Source: Paramagnetospirillum kuznetsovii (GTDB lineage: Bacteria > Pseudomonadota > Alphaproteobacteria > Rhodospirillales > Magnetospirillaceae). Taken from it: DNA of 64,000 bases. Position 1 is the stretch's first letter, and the number at the start of each line of letters is the position of its first letter. A model generated the notes under the pieces. The model searched no databases. It had not been told where the DNA came from and saw only the letters and a list, made by a program, of their open reading frames with translations. Positions 18,564 to 31,627 of this stretch are shown piece by piece. Where the stretch lies: assembly GCF_003284725.1 (NCBI RefSeq), contig NZ_PGTO01000015.1, positions 1 through 64,000 of the forward strand. Direction: 5' to 3'. Both the position numbers and the translations under genes were made by a program.

Positions 18564-19473
18564 CGCGCCCATCCGCGCCGTCGGCCTCGTCGGTTATGGC
18601 GAGGTGGGACGCATCCTCGCCGAGGATCTGCGCGCCCAGGGCGTCGCGGCCGTGCTGGCCTTCGATATCAAGAACGATACCGCCTTGCGCGACCATGCCA
18701 CCCGGCACGGCGTCGAGCTGGCCGCCAGCCATGCCGAACTGGCGGCGGGCGCCGATCTGGTGATCTCGGCGGTCACCGCCAGCCAGGCGGTGCCGGTGGC
18801 CCAGGCCTGCGCCCCCGGATTGCGCGACGGCGCCTGGTTCCTGGATTTCAATTCCGCCTCGCCCGGCGCCAAGATCAAGGCGGGCGCCATCGTCCATGGC
18901 GCGGGCGGCCGCTATGTGGAAGGCGCGGTGATGACCTCGGTGCCGCCCCATCGCATCCGGGTGCCGCTGCTGCTGGGCGGTCCCCATGCCACCGAACTGG
19001 CCCCCACCCTCGCCGCCCTGGGCTTCAAGCCCTCGGTCGCCAGCCCGACCCTGGGCGTCGCCTCGGCCACCAAGATGTGCCGTTCCGTGATGATCAAAGG
19101 CTTGGAGGCCATGGTGATCGAGAGCTTCACCGCGGCCCGCGCCCATGGCGTCGAGGATGCGGTGATCGCCTCCCTTTACGAGACCTTCCCCGGCATGGAT
19201 TGGGAAAAGCTGGGGGCCTATTTCTTCCAGCGCGTCATCCAGCACGGCCGCCGCCGCGCCGAGGAAGTGCGCGAAGTGGCCGAAACCGTGCGCGAGGCCG
19301 GACTGCCCCCGTGGTCGGCCCAAGGGACGGCGGACCGTCAGGCCTGGGTCGCCGATCTGGCCGATGCCGGAGTGTTTGGCGCCAAGGACGCTCCCGGTTT
19401 TGCCCGCAGCGAGGACTGGCGCGCCGAAGCCGACCGCGTCCTGGCCGCCGTAAACGCGAAGGAGCCGTCATGA
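18553..19473 (+). CDS. NAD(P)-dependent dehydrogenase, 6PGDH-like with DUF1932 domain
   Basis: A 306-aa protein with an N-terminal Rossmann fold ([17 protein letters not shown]; GxGxxG at about 14-19) of the 6-phosphogluconate/3-hydroxyisobutyrate dehydrogenase type. The C-terminal helical domain is of DUF1932 type ([19 protein letters not shown] catalytic region near 176-184). It overlaps ligK by 11 bp and ligI by 4 bp, so it is firmly inside the lig operon. No step of the standard pathway needs this fold, as LigC is encoded separately. It may act on a pathway side-product or a related hydroxy acid; the reaction is unknown. Confidence 0.8.
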   Translation: MWTDAPIRAVGLVGYGEVGRILAEDLRAQGVAAVLAFDIKNDTALRDHATRHGVELAASHAELAAGADLVISAVTASQAVPVAQACAPGLRDGAWFLDFNSASPGAKIKAGAIVHGAGGRYVEGAVMTSVPPHRIRVPLLLGGPHATELAPTLAALGFKPSVASPTLGVASATKMCRSVMIKGLEAMVIESFTAARAHGVEDAVIASLYETFPGMDWEKLGAYFFQRVIQHGRRRAEEVREVAETVREAGLPPWSAQGTADRQAWVADLADAGVFGAKDAPGFARSEDWRAEADRVLAAVNAKEPS

Positions 19474-20384
19474 GCTTTGAAAAGACTCCCGGCTGGCTGG
19501 ACTGGTATGCCGGTCCCTCGATTCCGGCCTTCAAGCTGCCCCCTGGCGCGGTGGACGCCCATTGCCACGTCTTCGGCCCCGGCGCCGAATTCCCCTATGC
19601 GCCGGAACGCAAATACACCCCCTGCGACGCCTCCAAGCATCAGCTTTACGCGCTGCGCGACCATCTGGGCTTCGCCCGCAATGTGGTGGTCCAGGCCACC
19701 TGCCACGGCGCCGACAACCGCGCCATGGTGGATGCGCTGATCCATTCCGGCGGCAAGGCGCGCGGAATCGCCACCGTGCGGCGCTCGGTGACCGACGGTG
19801 AATTGCGGGCGATGCACGAGGCCGGGGTGCGCGGTGTCCGCTTCAACTTCGTCAAACGGCTGGTGGACTTCACCCCCAAGGACGAGTTGATGGAAATCGC
19901 GTCGCGCATCGCGCCGCTGGGCTGGCATGTGGTGATCTATTTCGAGGCGGTGGACCTGCCCGAGCTGTGGGACTTCTTCACCGCCCTGCCCACCACCATC
20001 GTGGTCGACCATATGGGCCGCCCCGACGTGTCCAAGCCGGTGGACGGGCCGGAATTCCAGCTTTTCGTCAAGTTCATGCGCGATTACCCCAATGTGTGGA
20101 GCAAGGTCAGCTGCCCCGAGCGGCTGTCGCTGTCCGGCCCCAAGGCGTTGGGCGGCGAGCGCGCCGCCTATGCCGACGTGGTGCCCTTCGCCAAGGCCAT
20201 CGTCGAGACCTTCCCCGACCGGGTGCTGTGGGGCACCGACTGGCCGCATCCCAATCTGAAGGATCACATGCCCGACGACGGGCTGCTGGTGGACTTCATC
20301 CCCCATATCGCCGCGACGCCCGAGCTTCGGCGCAAGCTGCTGGTGGACAATCCCATGCGGCTTTATTGGCCGGAGGAGGTCTGA
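19470..20384 (+). CDS. ligI: 2-pyrone-4,6-dicarboxylate hydrolase
   Basis: A 304-aa amidohydrolase-superfamily lactonase that opens 2-pyrone-4,6-dicarboxylate to 4-oxalomesaconate. The signature VDAHCHVFGPG (HxH at about 31-33) is followed by the arginine-containing RKYTPCDAS. Further family signs are GVRFNFVKR, VVDHMGRPD, and the terminal WGTDWPHPN bearing the catalytic aspartate. These match the LigI subgroup, which works without a bound metal. ATG 19470 overlaps the upstream stop by 4 bp. A GGAGGAGGT near its end serves as ribosome-binding site for ligA. Confidence 0.94.
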   Translation: MSFEKTPGWLDWYAGPSIPAFKLPPGAVDAHCHVFGPGAEFPYAPERKYTPCDASKHQLYALRDHLGFARNVVVQATCHGADNRAMVDALIHSGGKARGIATVRRSVTDGELRAMHEAGVRGVRFNFVKRLVDFTPKDELMEIASRIAPLGWHVVIYFEAVDLPELWDFFTALPTTIVVDHMGRPDVSKPVDGPEFQLFVKFMRDYPNVWSKVSCPERLSLSGPKALGGERAAYADVVPFAKAIVETFPDRVLWGTDWPHPNLKDHMPDDGLLVDFIPHIAATPELRRKLLVDNPMRLYWPEEV

Positions 20385-20385
20385 G

Positions 20386-20817
20386 GTGGCCCTGAACAAG
20401 CCCTATCGGGATATCCCCGGCACCACCATCTTCGATGCTGAGCAATCGCGGCGGGGCTATCACCTCAACCAGTTCTGCATGTCGCTGATGACCGCCGACA
20501 ACCGCGCCCGCTTCAAAGCCGATGAGCGCGGCTATCTCGACCAGTGGCCCATGAGCGAGGAGCAGAAGCAGGCGGTGCTGGCCCGCGACCTCAACCGCTG
20601 CATCGCGCTTGGCGGCAACATCTATTTCCTCGCCAAGATCGGCGCCACCGACGGCAAGTCGTTCCAGCAGATGGCGGGATCCATGACCGGCATGAGCGAG
20701 GAGGAATACCGCGACATGATGATCGGCGGCGGCCGCTCCATCGAGGGCAACCGCTTCATCGGCGAGGACGGCGATGCCCAGGCCCATCGTCAACCTCAAG
20801 GCAAGGGGCGAAGCTGA
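20386..20817 (+). CDS. ligA: protocatechuate 4,5-dioxygenase alpha subunit (copy 1)
   Basis: A 143-aa small subunit of the class III extradiol dioxygenase LigAB; it forms a helical lid over the LigB active site. It contains IPGTTIFDAEQSRRGYHLNQFCMSLM, and the C-terminal KSFQQMAGSMTGMSEEEYRDMM region typical of sphingomonad LigA (about 139 aa). It starts at GTG 20386 just after the ligI stop, with GGAGGAGGT at 20371-20379. The ligB copy follows after 3 bp, supporting translational coupling. Compared with the second copy at 23.6 kb it is 25 residues longer at the C-terminus. Confidence 0.92.
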   Translation: MALNKPYRDIPGTTIFDAEQSRRGYHLNQFCMSLMTADNRARFKADERGYLDQWPMSEEQKQAVLARDLNRCIALGGNIYFLAKIGATDGKSFQQMAGSMTGMSEEEYRDMMIGGGRSIEGNRFIGEDGDAQAHRQPQGKGRS

Positions 20818-22613
<1,796 letters not shown>

Positions 22614-22620
22614 GCCCGTC

Positions 22621-23610
22621 ATGCAACAGCGCCGCATCGGACCGTTCGACGTTTCCGCCCTGGGCTTGGGATGCATGAATCTCAGCCATGCCTACGGCAC
22701 GCCCCCCTCCCCCGAGGCGGCCGAGGCGCTGCTGCTGCGCGCCCTGGACCATGGCGTCACCCTCTTCGACACCGCCGCCCTGTACGGCTTCGGAGCCAAC
22801 GAGACCCTGGTGGGCCGCGTATTGAAGCCGCACCGTTCCAAGATCGTGCTGGCCAGCAAATGCGGCATGACCGGAATCGACGGCAAGCGGGTCATCGACG
22901 GCCGTCCCGAGACCATCAAGCGCACCTGCGACGAGAGCTTGAAGCGCCTGCAAACCGAGGTCATCGACCTCTACTACCTGCACCGCTGGGACAAGCAGGT
23001 GGCCATCGAGGACAGCGTCGGCGCCCTGGCCGATCTGGTCACGGCGGGCAAGATCAGGGCCATCGGCCTGTCGGAAGTCTCGGCCGCCACCCTGCGGCGC
23101 GCCCATGCGGTCCATCCCATCGCCGCCCTGCAGACGGAATATTCCCTGTGGACCCGCAATCCCGAGATCGCGGTGCTGGATGCCTGCCGCGACCTGGGTG
23201 TCGCCTTCGTCGCCTTCAGCCCGCTGGCCCGCGCCTTCCTGGCCGACGGTCTGCACGACCCCGAGACGGAGCTGGAGGCCAAGGACATCCGCCGCCAGAT
23301 GCCGCGCTTCGAGCCCGCCAATTACCGGCGCAACCTCGCCTTGCTGGATGAATACCGCCGCATGGCCGCCGAGATGGGGTGCAGCCCGGCCCAATTGGCC
23401 TTGGCTTGGTTGCTGGCCAAGGGCAGCGACATCATTCCCATACCGGGCACCCGTTCGCCCGACCATCTCGACGACAATCTTGGCAGCCTGGCGGTAAGGC
23501 TTGAAGAGGCGACGATCCGGACACTGGACGCCCTCATCAATCAGAAGACGGTCACAGGGCCGCGATACAACGCGGCGACCCAACAAGAAATCGACACCGA
23601 AGAATTCTAA
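22621..23610 (+). CDS. aldo/keto reductase
   Basis: A 329-aa AKR-family NADPH oxidoreductase with the catalytic tetrad regions visible: DTAALYGFGANE (D and Y at about 50-55), LASKCG (K), and LHRW (H, DLYYLHRWD). The C-terminal cofactor segment IPIPGTRSPDHLDDNLGSL is intact. It starts 7 bp after ligC and ends 22 bp before the second ligA, so it is part of the aromatic operon. AKRs of this group reduce aldehydes or ketones; an aromatic aldehyde or a semialdehyde intermediate would fit the context, but the substrate is not shown by sequence. Confidence 0.87.
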   Translation: MQQRRIGPFDVSALGLGCMNLSHAYGTPPSPEAAEALLLRALDHGVTLFDTAALYGFGANETLVGRVLKPHRSKIVLASKCGMTGIDGKRVIDGRPETIKRTCDESLKRLQTEVIDLYYLHRWDKQVAIEDSVGALADLVTAGKIRAIGLSEVSAATLRRAHAVHPIAALQTEYSLWTRNPEIAVLDACRDLGVAFVAFSPLARAFLADGLHDPETELEAKDIRRQMPRFEPANYRRNLALLDEYRRMAAEMGCSPAQLALAWLLAKGSDIIPIPGTRSPDHLDDNLGSLAVRLEEATIRTLDALINQKTVTGPRYNAATQQEIDTEEF

Positions 23611-23632
23611 TTCGAACAACTGGAGGAGCGTC

Positions 23633-23988
23633 ATGACCACCGGAAAGCAAAAGCGGGTGATCCCCGGCACCACCATCTTCGACGGCGATCAGGCCCGCAA
23701 GGGCTATGCGCTGAACAAGATGTGCTACTCGTTCAACTCCGAGGAAAACCGTCAGGCCTTCCTGGCCGACCGCGACGGCTATTGCGCCAAGTTCGGCCTG
23801 AACGAACAGCAGAAGAAGGCCGTCTTCGACCTCAATGTGCTCGACATGATCGCGGCCGGGGGCAACGCCTATTTCCTGGCCAAGCTGGGCGGCATCTACA
23901 AGCTGGACATGCAGGATATCGGCGCCCAGCAGACCGGAATGACCAAGGAGGCCTTCCAGGCCAAACTCATCGCAGCGGGGAAAAACTG

Positions 23989-23989
<1 letters not shown>
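23633..23989 (+). CDS. LigA-type extradiol dioxygenase alpha subunit (copy 2)
   Basis: A 118-aa LigA-like protein with IPGTTIFDGDQARKGYALNKMCYSF and GGNAYFLAKLGG, homologous to copy 1 but divergent and lacking its C-terminal 25 residues. The C-terminal TGMTKEAFQAKL keeps the TGM-EE pattern in reduced form. ATG 23633 has GGAGGAGCG upstream. The stop overlaps the second ligB start by one base (TGATG). It is probably the lid subunit of a second LigAB enzyme for protocatechuate or another catechol such as gallate or methylgallate; specificity cannot be read from the sequence. Confidence 0.88.
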
Positions 23990-26024
<2,035 letters not shown>

Positions 26025-26030
26025 TCGCGG

Positions 26031-27431
26031 CTACTTATCTTTTTCCGCATAGGGATTCTTGCCGCCGCGCACGAACAGGCGGATCGGCACGCCGGGCAGC
26101 TTGAAGGCTTCGCGCAAGCCATTGATCAGGTAGCGGACATAGGATTCCGGCAACTGGTCGGGCTTGGTCGCGAACAGCACGAAGGTCGGCGGCCGCGCCT
26201 TGGCCTGGGTCATGTAGCGGATCTTGTAGCGCCGACCGCCCGGCAGGGCTGGCGGCGGATGCCGGTCGATGACCTCTTCCAGCCAGCGGTTCAACCCGGC
26301 GGTGGGAATGCGCTTGTTCCAGGTATCCCAGGTCTCGATCACCGCGTCCATCAGCCGGTCGACACCGCGCCCCGTCAGGGCGGACAGGGTGACGGTGGTG
26401 ATTCCCTTGGCCTGGGGCAGCGAAGTCTCCAGCCGGTCGCGCAGGCGCTTCAGCGCCGTCTGGGGGTCGTCCACCACATCCCATTTGTTGATGGCGATGA
26501 CCAGGGCGCGGCCCTCCTCCACCACCAGACGGGCGATGGTCAGATCCTGCTTGTCGAGAATGGCGGCGGCATCCATCACCAGCACCACAACTTCGGAGCG
26601 ACGGATGGATTCGATGGTGTTGCTGACCGACAGCTTTTCGATGGCGTCGCTGATCTGGGCCTTCTTGCGCAGCCCGGCGGTATCGACCAGCTTGACCGGG
26701 CGGTCGCGATGCAGCCATTCCACCGCGATGGCGTCGCGGGTCAGCCCGGCTTCCGGCCCGGTCAGCAGACGATCCTGCCCCAGCAACTGGTTACCCAGAG
26801 TCGACTTTCCCACATTGGGACGCCCCACGATGACCATGGTCAGCGGGCGGCCTGGATCGGGTTCGGCGTCATCGGCCTCGGGTACCGGTTCGGCGAAGAA
26901 GTCGTCGTCCTCGTCCTCGTCGTCCAGGGCACCGGCCTTCTCGGCATAAGGACGCAGAGCCTCGAACAGCTCGTACATGCCCTCGCCGTGCTCGGCCGAG
27001 ACCGGCACCGGTTCGCCCATGCCGAGGCCGTAGGACTCGTAGAGGCCGGGCGCGCCCGCCTTGCCTTCGCATTTATTGGCCACCAGGATCACCGGGGTCG
27101 GCAGGCGGCGAAGATGGTCGGCGAAATGACGGTCCAGCGGCGTGACGCCCGCCCTGGAATCGATCAGCAGCAGGGCCACGTCGGCCTCGCCCACCGCCAG
27201 ATCGGTCTGGCGGCGCATGCGGGCCTCGATGCTGTCGCCGCCCTCGTCCTCGAAACCGGCGGTATCGACCACGTGGAAGTCCATTCCCATAAGGCTGGCG
27301 CGCCCCTCGCGGCGGTCGCGGGTGACACCGGGAAGGTCGTGCACGATGGCGAGCTTGCGGCCCACCAGTCGATTGAACAGGGTGGACTTGCCCACATTGG
27401 GGCGGCCGATGATGGCGACGGTGAACGGCAT
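26031..27431 (-). CDS. der: ribosome biogenesis GTPase Der
   Basis: A 466-aa double-GTPase required for 50S subunit maturation. Two G domains start with [14 protein letters not shown] (about 8-21) and [14 protein letters not shown] (about 205-218). Each has DTAG and NKxD-type motifs (ANKCEG, a variant, in the first; INKWD in the second). A C-terminal KH-like domain ends the protein. An acidic linker ([10 protein letters not shown], about 170-180) separates the G domains. It is the last gene of a minus-strand run after the YfgM-like and bamB genes, an order also known from gammaproteobacteria. Confidence 0.97.
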   Translation of the reverse strand: MPFTVAIIGRPNVGKSTLFNRLVGRKLAIVHDLPGVTRDRREGRASLMGMDFHVVDTAGFEDEGGDSIEARMRRQTDLAVGEADVALLLIDSRAGVTPLDRHFADHLRRLPTPVILVANKCEGKAGAPGLYESYGLGMGEPVPVSAEHGEGMYELFEALRPYAEKAGALDDEDEDDDFFAEPVPEADDAEPDPGRPLTMVIVGRPNVGKSTLGNQLLGQDRLLTGPEAGLTRDAIAVEWLHRDRPVKLVDTAGLRKKAQISDAIEKLSVSNTIESIRRSEVVVLVMDAAAILDKQDLTIARLVVEEGRALVIAINKWDVVDDPQTALKRLRDRLETSLPQAKGITTVTLSALTGRGVDRLMDAVIETWDTWNKRIPTAGLNRWLEEVIDRHPPPALPGGRRYKIRYMTQAKARPPTFVLFATKPDQLPESYVRYLINGLREAFKLPGVPIRLFVRGGKNPYAEKDK

Positions 27432-27468
27432 GAGGTTTTGCTTAGCCCCCGAAACCGGGGTGCTCCTT

Positions 27469-28800
27469 TTAACGATAAGCGACGAGGTCGGCGTCGTCGG
27501 TCAGGAAATACAGGGTGCCGTTGGCCACGATGGGAGAGATGCTGACCCCGTCGGGGGCTTCCTCCCAGCCCAGCATATCGCCGGAATAGGGCGACAGCGA
27601 CACCAGCTTGCCGTCGGATGAGCCCACGATCAGACGATCCGAGGCCAGCACCGGACCGGACCACAGGATACGGCCTTCCTTGTCCTTGGGCTTTTGCCAG
27701 CTCTGCATCTGGGTCACCCAATTGATGCGGCCGGTCTTGGCCTCCAGCGCCACCACTTCGTTGTTGTTGGTGATGAGAAAGAGGTAATCACCGCCGATCC
27801 ACGGGCTTTGAACCCCGCCGATTTCCTTTTCCCACAGCCGCCGCCCGGTCCGCAGGTCAAGGCAGACCATCAGGTCGCCGTTGCCGATGGCATAGACACG
27901 GCCGCGATCGATCACGGGACGGCCGCGAATATCCATCAGGGCGCCCACATTCTCGGTGCGGCGAATGGTGATCAGCGAGTCCTGCCAAATGACGCCGCCG
28001 TTTTCCACCTTCAGGGCGAACAGCTCGCCCGAGGTATAGGGCACCACCACCACATTGCCGTCCACCGCCGGAGAGTTGCCCGCCAGCAGTCCGGTGACTT
28101 CGGAGATGCCGGAATGGGTCCACAGCAGGCTGCCATCCTCGGCGGCCAGGGCATGGGTCTGGTTGTCCACCGTCACGGCGAAGACGCGGCCGCCGCGAAC
28201 GGTAGGAGCGCCGCGCATGGGGCCCGACACCGACTGACGCCAGTCGATCTTGCCGGTCCGCGCGTCCAGCGCCACCACCTGGGCGAAGCCAGTGGCGACG
28301 AAAACCTGTCCGTCCTCATAGGCGAGGCCGCCACTGGTATAGGAGTCGGAGGTATCCTTGGGGGTGATGTCCACCTTCCACAACCGCTTGCCGGTCCCGG
28401 CATCGAAGGCACTGACCTCGGACGAGGAATCGACGGCGAACAGCTTGCCTTCGGCCATGATGGGCTGTGCCAGCAACTTGCGGCGCTTGCCCGAACCGTC
28501 GCCGATGCTGCTGCTCCAAGCCTGGCGCAGCGAGTCAGCCACCACGGTGTGGTGCATGGCGTGGTTGGAATAGCCACCGGCCTGGGGCCAGTCGTCATTG
28601 TCCTCGGGCGGCGGCAGCACGATCTTGCCCACCGGGCCGGAAATCTCGGGCTCGGCGATCTTCTCGCGGGCGAGGATGCTGATACGCTTGCCGGGCAGCG
28701 GCGGCGGCTTGTTCTCGCCCAGCCAACTGTCGCAGGCGGACAGCGCCATCACTGCGATCAAGACTCCGACGATCCGGCGCGGCATGACGCACATCCCCAT
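27469..28800 (-). CDS. bamB: outer membrane assembly lipoprotein BamB
   Basis: A 443-aa PQQ-type beta-propeller lipoprotein. The N-terminus has a lipoprotein signal ending in the lipobox LSAC, followed by repeated blade segments (for example [41 protein letters not shown]). BamB is the scaffold of the BamA beta-barrel assembly machine at the outer membrane. AGGAG lies about ten bases before ATG 28800; ATG 28785 is an alternative start. It lies 6 bp after the TPR gene and 37 bp before der. The N-terminal proline-rich linker is slightly long but otherwise regular. Confidence 0.93.
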   Translation of the reverse strand: MGMCVMPRRIVGVLIAVMALSACDSWLGENKPPPLPGKRISILAREKIAEPEISGPVGKIVLPPPEDNDDWPQAGGYSNHAMHHTVVADSLRQAWSSSIGDGSGKRRKLLAQPIMAEGKLFAVDSSSEVSAFDAGTGKRLWKVDITPKDTSDSYTSGGLAYEDGQVFVATGFAQVVALDARTGKIDWRQSVSGPMRGAPTVRGGRVFAVTVDNQTHALAAEDGSLLWTHSGISEVTGLLAGNSPAVDGNVVVVPYTSGELFALKVENGGVIWQDSLITIRRTENVGALMDIRGRPVIDRGRVYAIGNGDLMVCLDLRTGRRLWEKEIGGVQSPWIGGDYLFLITNNNEVVALEAKTGRINWVTQMQSWQKPKDKEGRILWSGPVLASDRLIVGSSDGKLVSLSPYSGDMLGWEEAPDGVSISPIVANGTLYFLTDDADLVAYR

Positions 28801-28806
28801 GGGTGT

Positions 28807-29490
28807 TCAGCTCCTGGCGCGTTGGCTGGTGGCCGCCAACATTTCGGCGGCGCGGGTCCGAAGTCCCTGCGGCGCGGCGGCATCCTCGGCGATTTTCGCG
28901 AATAGGTCGGCGGCGCGGGCATCGTCGCCGCGCTTCAATGCCGTCAGCGCCTGAATTTCACGGGCGGAATGGCGCCAGGAACTTGATTCGGCGGCCAGCG
29001 GCTCCAGCGACTTGTCCAGCGCCGCCGGATCGGCGGTATCGACCACCAGATAAGCGGCCCGGATGGTGGCCATGTCGCGATAGACCTTGTCCACGCCGGA
29101 ATCGGCCGCCAAGCGCTGATAGAGCGCGGCGGCGCCCAGGAAGTCGCCCGCCTGCTGCTTCAGATCGGCCAGACGCATATCCGCCAGGGCGCGATAGCCC
29201 TTGGTTCCATCGGATTTGAGCTTTTCCAGCGTCTCGGTGGCCTCGTCCTTGCGGCCCTGTTCCGCCAGACCGGCCGCTTCCGCATAGCGCAATGACGACG
29301 CCTGACGCTGCTTGAGGTCGTAGGAGGTCCAGCCCTGCCAACCGGCCACGGCCAGCACGATGGCCACGGCACCGCCGGTGATCAGGCTGCCGTACTTCTT
29401 CCACGTCTGCTCAAGTTGTTCCTGCCTGAGGTCTTCGTCGACTTCCTTGATCAGGAGGTCGGTGGCGGCATCATCGGTCTTGTCGGTCAA
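28807..29490 (-). CDS. YfgM-like membrane-anchored TPR protein
   Basis: A 227-aa protein with a short cytoplasmic N-terminus, one TM segment (about residues 36-53, ITGGAVAIVLAVAGWQGW) and a periplasmic region of TPR-like helical repeats rich in alanine. This is the YfgM (ancillary SecYEG translocon/PpiD partner) architecture. The gene order with bamB and der supports the assignment. It helps periplasmic handling of exported proteins in E. coli; the role here is inferred from homology. Confidence 0.85.
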   Translation of the reverse strand: MTDKTDDAATDLLIKEVDEDLRQEQLEQTWKKYGSLITGGAVAIVLAVAGWQGWTSYDLKQRQASSLRYAEAAGLAEQGRKDEATETLEKLKSDGTKGYRALADMRLADLKQQAGDFLGAAALYQRLAADSGVDKVYRDMATIRAAYLVVDTADPAALDKSLEPLAAESSSWRHSAREIQALTALKRGDDARAADLFAKIAEDAAAPQGLRTRAAEMLAATSQRARS

Positions 29491-29645
29491 GAATCACTCT
29501 CCCTCGGGCTCGGCCTACGCGGCACCCGCGCCGTAAGATAGTCCGTGCGACGCCCCTTGGCAAACAGGGGATTCGACGAAGCGTATTGACGCCGTCCAAG
29601 CGACCGGCTACCCCGGCGGACGATCCGGCCACCTTGGAGCCCGCT

Positions 29646-29918
29646 ATGTCCTGGCCCACCCCCATCGACCTGCTTGGCGCGGCCGCCGGAATTCTGACCA
29701 CCGCGTCCTTCGTACCCCAGGTGCTCAAGACCCTGCGATCCGGCCAAACCCGCGATATTTCGCTGGCCATGTGGCTGGCGTTCTGCACCGGCGTGGCTTT
29801 GTGGACGATCTACGGACTCCTGCTCGGCGCATGGCCCATCGTGGCCGCCAACATCCCTACCCTTGTCCTGGCCGGCACCATCCTGGTGCTGAAGATCCGC
29901 AACCTGCGCAAGGAGTGA
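29646..29918 (+). CDS. SemiSWEET sugar transporter
   Basis: A 90-aa protein with three TM helices and the PQ-loop motif (ASFVPQVLKTLRSGQTRDIS, about 20-39), typical of bacterial SemiSWEETs, which dimerise to give a sugar uniporter. The conserved tryptophan and asparagine positions (WTIYG, AANIPTL) are seen. ATG 29646 is preferred over an upstream start at 29586 because the hydrophobic first helix begins within ten residues. It converges on pyrE with no gap between stops. The substrate is unknown. Confidence 0.88.
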   Translation: MSWPTPIDLLGAAAGILTTASFVPQVLKTLRSGQTRDISLAMWLAFCTGVALWTIYGLLLGAWPIVAANIPTLVLAGTILVLKIRNLRKE

Positions 29919-30611
29919 CTACTCCTTGCGGCCGCCGTGCAGACCGGACCATTGCACCGGATCATGCAGGAAGGAGCGGACTTCTTCCACGGCACGGCGG
30001 TCGAACTGGCCTTCTTCCTCGACCACTTCCAGCACGTCCCACCAATTGCACAGATAGCCCATGCTGACGCCGATCTCTTCCAGGCTCTTCAGGGCGCCGG
30101 GGAAGACGCCGTAGAAGAACACCACGAAGGAATGATCCACCTTGGCGCCCGCCTGGCGCAGGGCGTTGACGAAATTGACCTTGGAGGCGCCGTCCGAGGC
30201 GAGATCCTCCACCAGCACCACCCGGTCGCCGTCCTTGAAGTCGCCTTCGATCTGGGCGTTGCGGCCGAAACCCTTCGGCTTCTTGCGGATGTAGAGCATG
30301 GGCAGCGCCAGCCGGTCGGACACCCAGGCGGCATAGGGAATGCCCGCCGTCTCGCCGCCCGCGATGGCGTCGGAGGATTCGTAGCCCACCTCGCGCAGGA
30401 TGGCCGCCGACATCAGCTCGCTGATCTTGGCCCGGGCGCGGGGAAACGAGATCACCTTGCGGCAATCCACATAGACCGGGCTGGCCCAGCCCGAGGTCAG
30501 GATATAGGGCTCTTCCGGGCGGAAATTGACCGCCTTGATCTCCAGCAGAATGCGCGCCGTGGTCAGCGCCGCCTGCTTCTGCTCGGGGGTACGGGAAACG
30601 GTTTGTGCCAT
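29919..30611 (-). CDS. pyrE: orotate phosphoribosyltransferase
   Basis: A 230-aa enzyme of pyrimidine synthesis forming OMP from orotate and PRPP. The PRPP-binding motif VVLVEDLASDGASK (about 125-138) and the flexible loop RKKPKGFGRNAQIEG are visible, and TSGWASPVYVDCRK matches the orotate-binding N-terminus. ATG 30611 was chosen because it starts near the first conserved helix and follows GAGAGGG; a start at 30653 would add 14 residues. It is divergent from the crotonase gene with 115 bp between. Confidence 0.94.
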   Translation of the reverse strand: MAQTVSRTPEQKQAALTTARILLEIKAVNFRPEEPYILTSGWASPVYVDCRKVISFPRARAKISELMSAAILREVGYESSDAIAGGETAGIPYAAWVSDRLALPMLYIRKKPKGFGRNAQIEGDFKDGDRVVLVEDLASDGASKVNFVNALRQAGAKVDHSFVVFFYGVFPGALKSLEEIGVSMGYLCNWWDVLEVVEEEGQFDRRAVEEVRSFLHDPVQWSGLHGGRKE

Positions 30612-30726
30612 GTTCTGAGCCCTCTCGCCTAGCCGCTCGTGGCCATCGGCCACAAAACAGTTTTTTCATCTGGGCTCTATAGGCACAATCGCGGTTTCCT
30701 GCAAGATGACAACACAAGGAATCGCA

Positions 30727-31506
30727 ATGTCCGACGTGATCCAGACCAGCCGCGACGGCGCCATCGCCACCGTGACCCTGAACCGTCCCGACCGCATGAA
30801 TGCCCTGAATCTCCCCATGTGGCGCGGACTGACCGAGGCTTTTACCGCCATCGCCGCCGACACGTCGATCCATGTGGTCATCCTGCGCGGCGCCGGTGAC
30901 AAGGCCTTCGCGCCCGGCGCCGATATCGAGGAATTCGACACGCTGCGGGCCAATGCCGATCAGGCCAAGGCCTATGACGTCATCATGCGCGGCGCATTGA
31001 ACGCGGTGCGCGCCTGTCCGCAGCCGGTGGTCGCCGCCATCTGGGGGCCTTGCGTCGGCGGCGCCCTGGAACTGGCCACCTGCTGCGACCTGCGCATCTC
31101 GGCCAGGTCGGGCAAGTTCGGGGTTCCCATCAACAAGATCTCGGTGGTGATGGCCTATCCCGAACTGGCGTCCATCCATCGGGTGGTCGGCCCCGCCGTG
31201 GCGCTGGAAATCCTGTTGGAAGGCCGGGTGTTCGACGCCGACGAGGCCTTCGCCAAGGGTCTGGTCAACCGGGTGGTCGAGGATGCCGCCATGGAGGCCG
31301 AGATTGCCGCCACCGCCAAGCGCATCGCCGCCGGGGCGCCGCTGGCCAATCGCTGGCACAAGGCCTTCATCGCGCGCCTGGACGATCCCAAGCCGGTCTC
31401 GGATGCGGAATTGGACGAGTGCTATCGCTTCTTGTCCACCAAGGACTATGCCGAGGGACTGGCCGCCTTTCGCGCCAAGCGCAAGCCGGTCTTCACCGCG
31501 GAATAG
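30727..31506 (+). CDS. enoyl-CoA hydratase/isomerase family protein (crotonase)
   Basis: A 259-aa crotonase-fold protein with the two oxyanion-hole segments KAFAPGADI (about 62-70) and GPCVGGALEL (about 104-113). The position normally holding the first catalytic glutamate of enoyl-CoA hydratases (FGxPE) reads FGVPIN, so classic hydratase activity is uncertain; other family reactions such as isomerisation, hydrolysis or lyase chemistry are possible. AAGGA lies seven bases before ATG 30727. It is monocistronic, followed by a repeat cluster. Confidence 0.86.
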   Translation: MSDVIQTSRDGAIATVTLNRPDRMNALNLPMWRGLTEAFTAIAADTSIHVVILRGAGDKAFAPGADIEEFDTLRANADQAKAYDVIMRGALNAVRACPQPVVAAIWGPCVGGALELATCCDLRISARSGKFGVPINKISVVMAYPELASIHRVVGPAVALEILLEGRVFDADEAFAKGLVNRVVEDAAMEAEIAATAKRIAAGAPLANRWHKAFIARLDDPKPVSDAELDECYRFLSTKDYAEGLAAFRAKRKPVFTAE

Positions 31507-31529
31507 GGGGGGGCGAAATAGGGGGGCCT

Positions 31530-31624
31530 GCGGGCAGGATGCCCGCGCTCCAAAAGAGGCAAGCGGGCAGGATGCCCGCGCTCCGAACGAGGCAAGCGTG
31601 CCGGAGCGCGGGCGTCTCGCCCGC
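31530..31624. repeat. REP-like palindromic repeat cluster
   Basis: GCGGGCAGGATGCCCGCGCTCC-type units (22 bp) occur at 31530-31551 and 31563-31584. An inverted unit at 31603-31624 is identical to one at 51376-51397. Each unit can form a hairpin (GCGGGC/GCCCGC). The cluster lies between convergent genes and may act as a bidirectional terminator or a REP-type element. Confidence 0.7.
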
Positions 31625-31627
31625 ACC

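Noticed and set aside
31530-31624. CRISPR array
   Set aside because: Three short palindromic units with unequal spacers and mixed orientation, no regular repeat-spacer pattern and no cas genes.
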